DNA of 64,000 nt from Bog-532 sp963828445. Its GTDB lineage: Bacteria; Actinomycetota; Actinomycetes; Streptosporangiales; Streptosporangiaceae. The translations under genes and the position numbers were made by a program. Numbering within the stretch: the first letter of the stretch is position 1; every line of letters starts with the position of its first letter. Shown here in pieces: positions 63,393 through 64,000 of the stretch. The stretch spans positions 248,001 through 312,000 of the forward strand of contig CAWHFP010000003.1 of NCBI GenBank assembly GCA_963828445.1, given 5' to 3'. Below the pieces are notes generated by a model. The model searched no databases and had not been told where the DNA came from. It was given only the letters and a program-made list of their open reading frames with translations.

Positions 63393-63574
63393 GGCTCCAA
63401 TGTGCCAGCGCGCCTGGCGGAACAGCAAGTTTCCTGCCCGATTCCGGGCACAGATTTTTCCTATTTGGTCGATCTGGCCGATTATAGGGTAATTGCGCGG
63501 GGCGCCGGCCCGGAACTTGGGACCTGATCGGGGTGAAGGCTGGCGTCACCGGCATTAAATGAGAAAATGACCCC

Positions 63575-63919
63575 ATGGGGGATTACCCGGGCGACCCGAA
63601 GCAGCAGTTCACCGCGGCCTGGCACGCGGCCACGGACGCGATGGGTCAGTGGCGCAAGCAGGTGACGGCGGCGACCTCCGAGGCCCTCGACAAACTCGAC
63701 CCGGCCGTCCGGGCCGCGCTGGAGGCGGCCCGGGCCGCGGTGGCCGGGCACTGGGGCGCCTGCCAGTGCCCGTGCACGACGGCGCACCCCCAGGACCAGG
63801 ACGTGTGCGACGGCAAGGCGGTGCTGACCCGGCGGCTGGGCACGCACCGCAGCGCGGCCAGCGTGCCCATCTGCGCCCCCTGCGCGGTGGCCCAGGGCGT
63901 GGCCGAGATGCGCCGCTGA
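63575..63919 (+). CDS. Small Cys-rich protein of unknown function
   Basis: 114 residues from ATG 63575. After an amphipathic helical N-terminus (QFTAAWHAATDAMGQWRKQ, EALDKLDPAVRAALEAARAA) comes a Cys-rich part: CQCPCTTAHPQDQDVCDGKAV and VPICAPCAVAQGVAEMRR. Six cysteines in such pairs suggest a zinc- or iron-binding knuckle. The pattern recalls a family of unknown function in actinobacteria; no role can be assigned. Confidence 0.75.
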   Translation: MGDYPGDPKQQFTAAWHAATDAMGQWRKQVTAATSEALDKLDPAVRAALEAARAAVAGHWGACQCPCTTAHPQDQDVCDGKAVLTRRLGTHRSAASVPICAPCAVAQGVAEMRR

Positions 63920-64000
63920 GGAGCGCGGACCGCTCCCCTCGGCTTCGGGTTTGTGGGCATTTTCTGCTGCCCTGACGACACTTATCGCCCGCAGACCTTT

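Overview
The window is GC-rich, densely coded actinobacterial chromosome. The evidence is a WhiB-family regulator, two SARP/AfsR-type regulators, an FHA-domain ABC transporter, a Ddn-type F420-dependent enzyme, a SpoIIE-type phosphatase, frequent GTG starts and strong GGAGG ribosome binding sites. An acid-type glutamic peptidase, SARPs and alternative peptidoglycan genes suggest a soil actinomycete; the genus cannot be fixed from the sequence.

Layout. 1-3.4 kb: truncated SARP regulator, SnoaL-like protein and a divergent ArsR-type regulator. 3.4-11 kb: respiration and thiol redox. It holds cydAB behind two BlaI/MecI-like operators, two DUF929 thioredoxin-like membrane proteins, a VKOR homologue, an MFS exporter and a lipoprotein. 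11-16.7 kb: MHYT sensor, secreted glutamic peptidase, WhiB protein, Rid-family protein, DMT permease with a repetitive tail, gamma-carbonic anhydrase. 16.8-22.1 kb: three-gene formate dehydrogenase whose catalytic subunit is a selenoprotein (in-frame TGA followed by a near-ideal SECIS hairpin). 22.2-27 kb: secreted GH35 beta-galactosidase with three apparent frameshifts. 27-32.5 kb: small metabolic and membrane genes. 32.5-37.8 kb: DrrAB-type exporter behind phased direct repeats of SARP-operator type, next to a full-length 1120-residue SARP regulator. 38.3-42 kb: pgeF-murL-murD2, a predicted route for positions 1 and 2 of the peptidoglycan stem peptide, riddled with apparent frameshifts. 42-46.6 kb: tandem Trypco2-domain gene, a large STAND-like ATPase with a transglutaminase-like N-terminus and a divergent unknown gene, resembling a conflict (defence) locus. 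46.6-57.2 kb: M19 dipeptidase, acyl-CoA ligase, tyrosine phosphatase, FHA-ABC transporter, DUF2993 protein, two methyltransferases and a membrane protein. 57.5-64 kb: PAS/GAF/SpoIIE phosphatase, an AhpD-like pair, GyrI-like protein, glmS and two small unknown genes.

Coherent modules are cytochrome bd with DUF929/VKOR oxidative folding, the Sec-dependent formate dehydrogenase, SARP with DrrAB, and PgeF-MurL-MurD2. One-base apparent indels recur through the window and are extremely dense at 38.8-41.8 kb, so consensus errors must be excluded before any gene is called a pseudogene.
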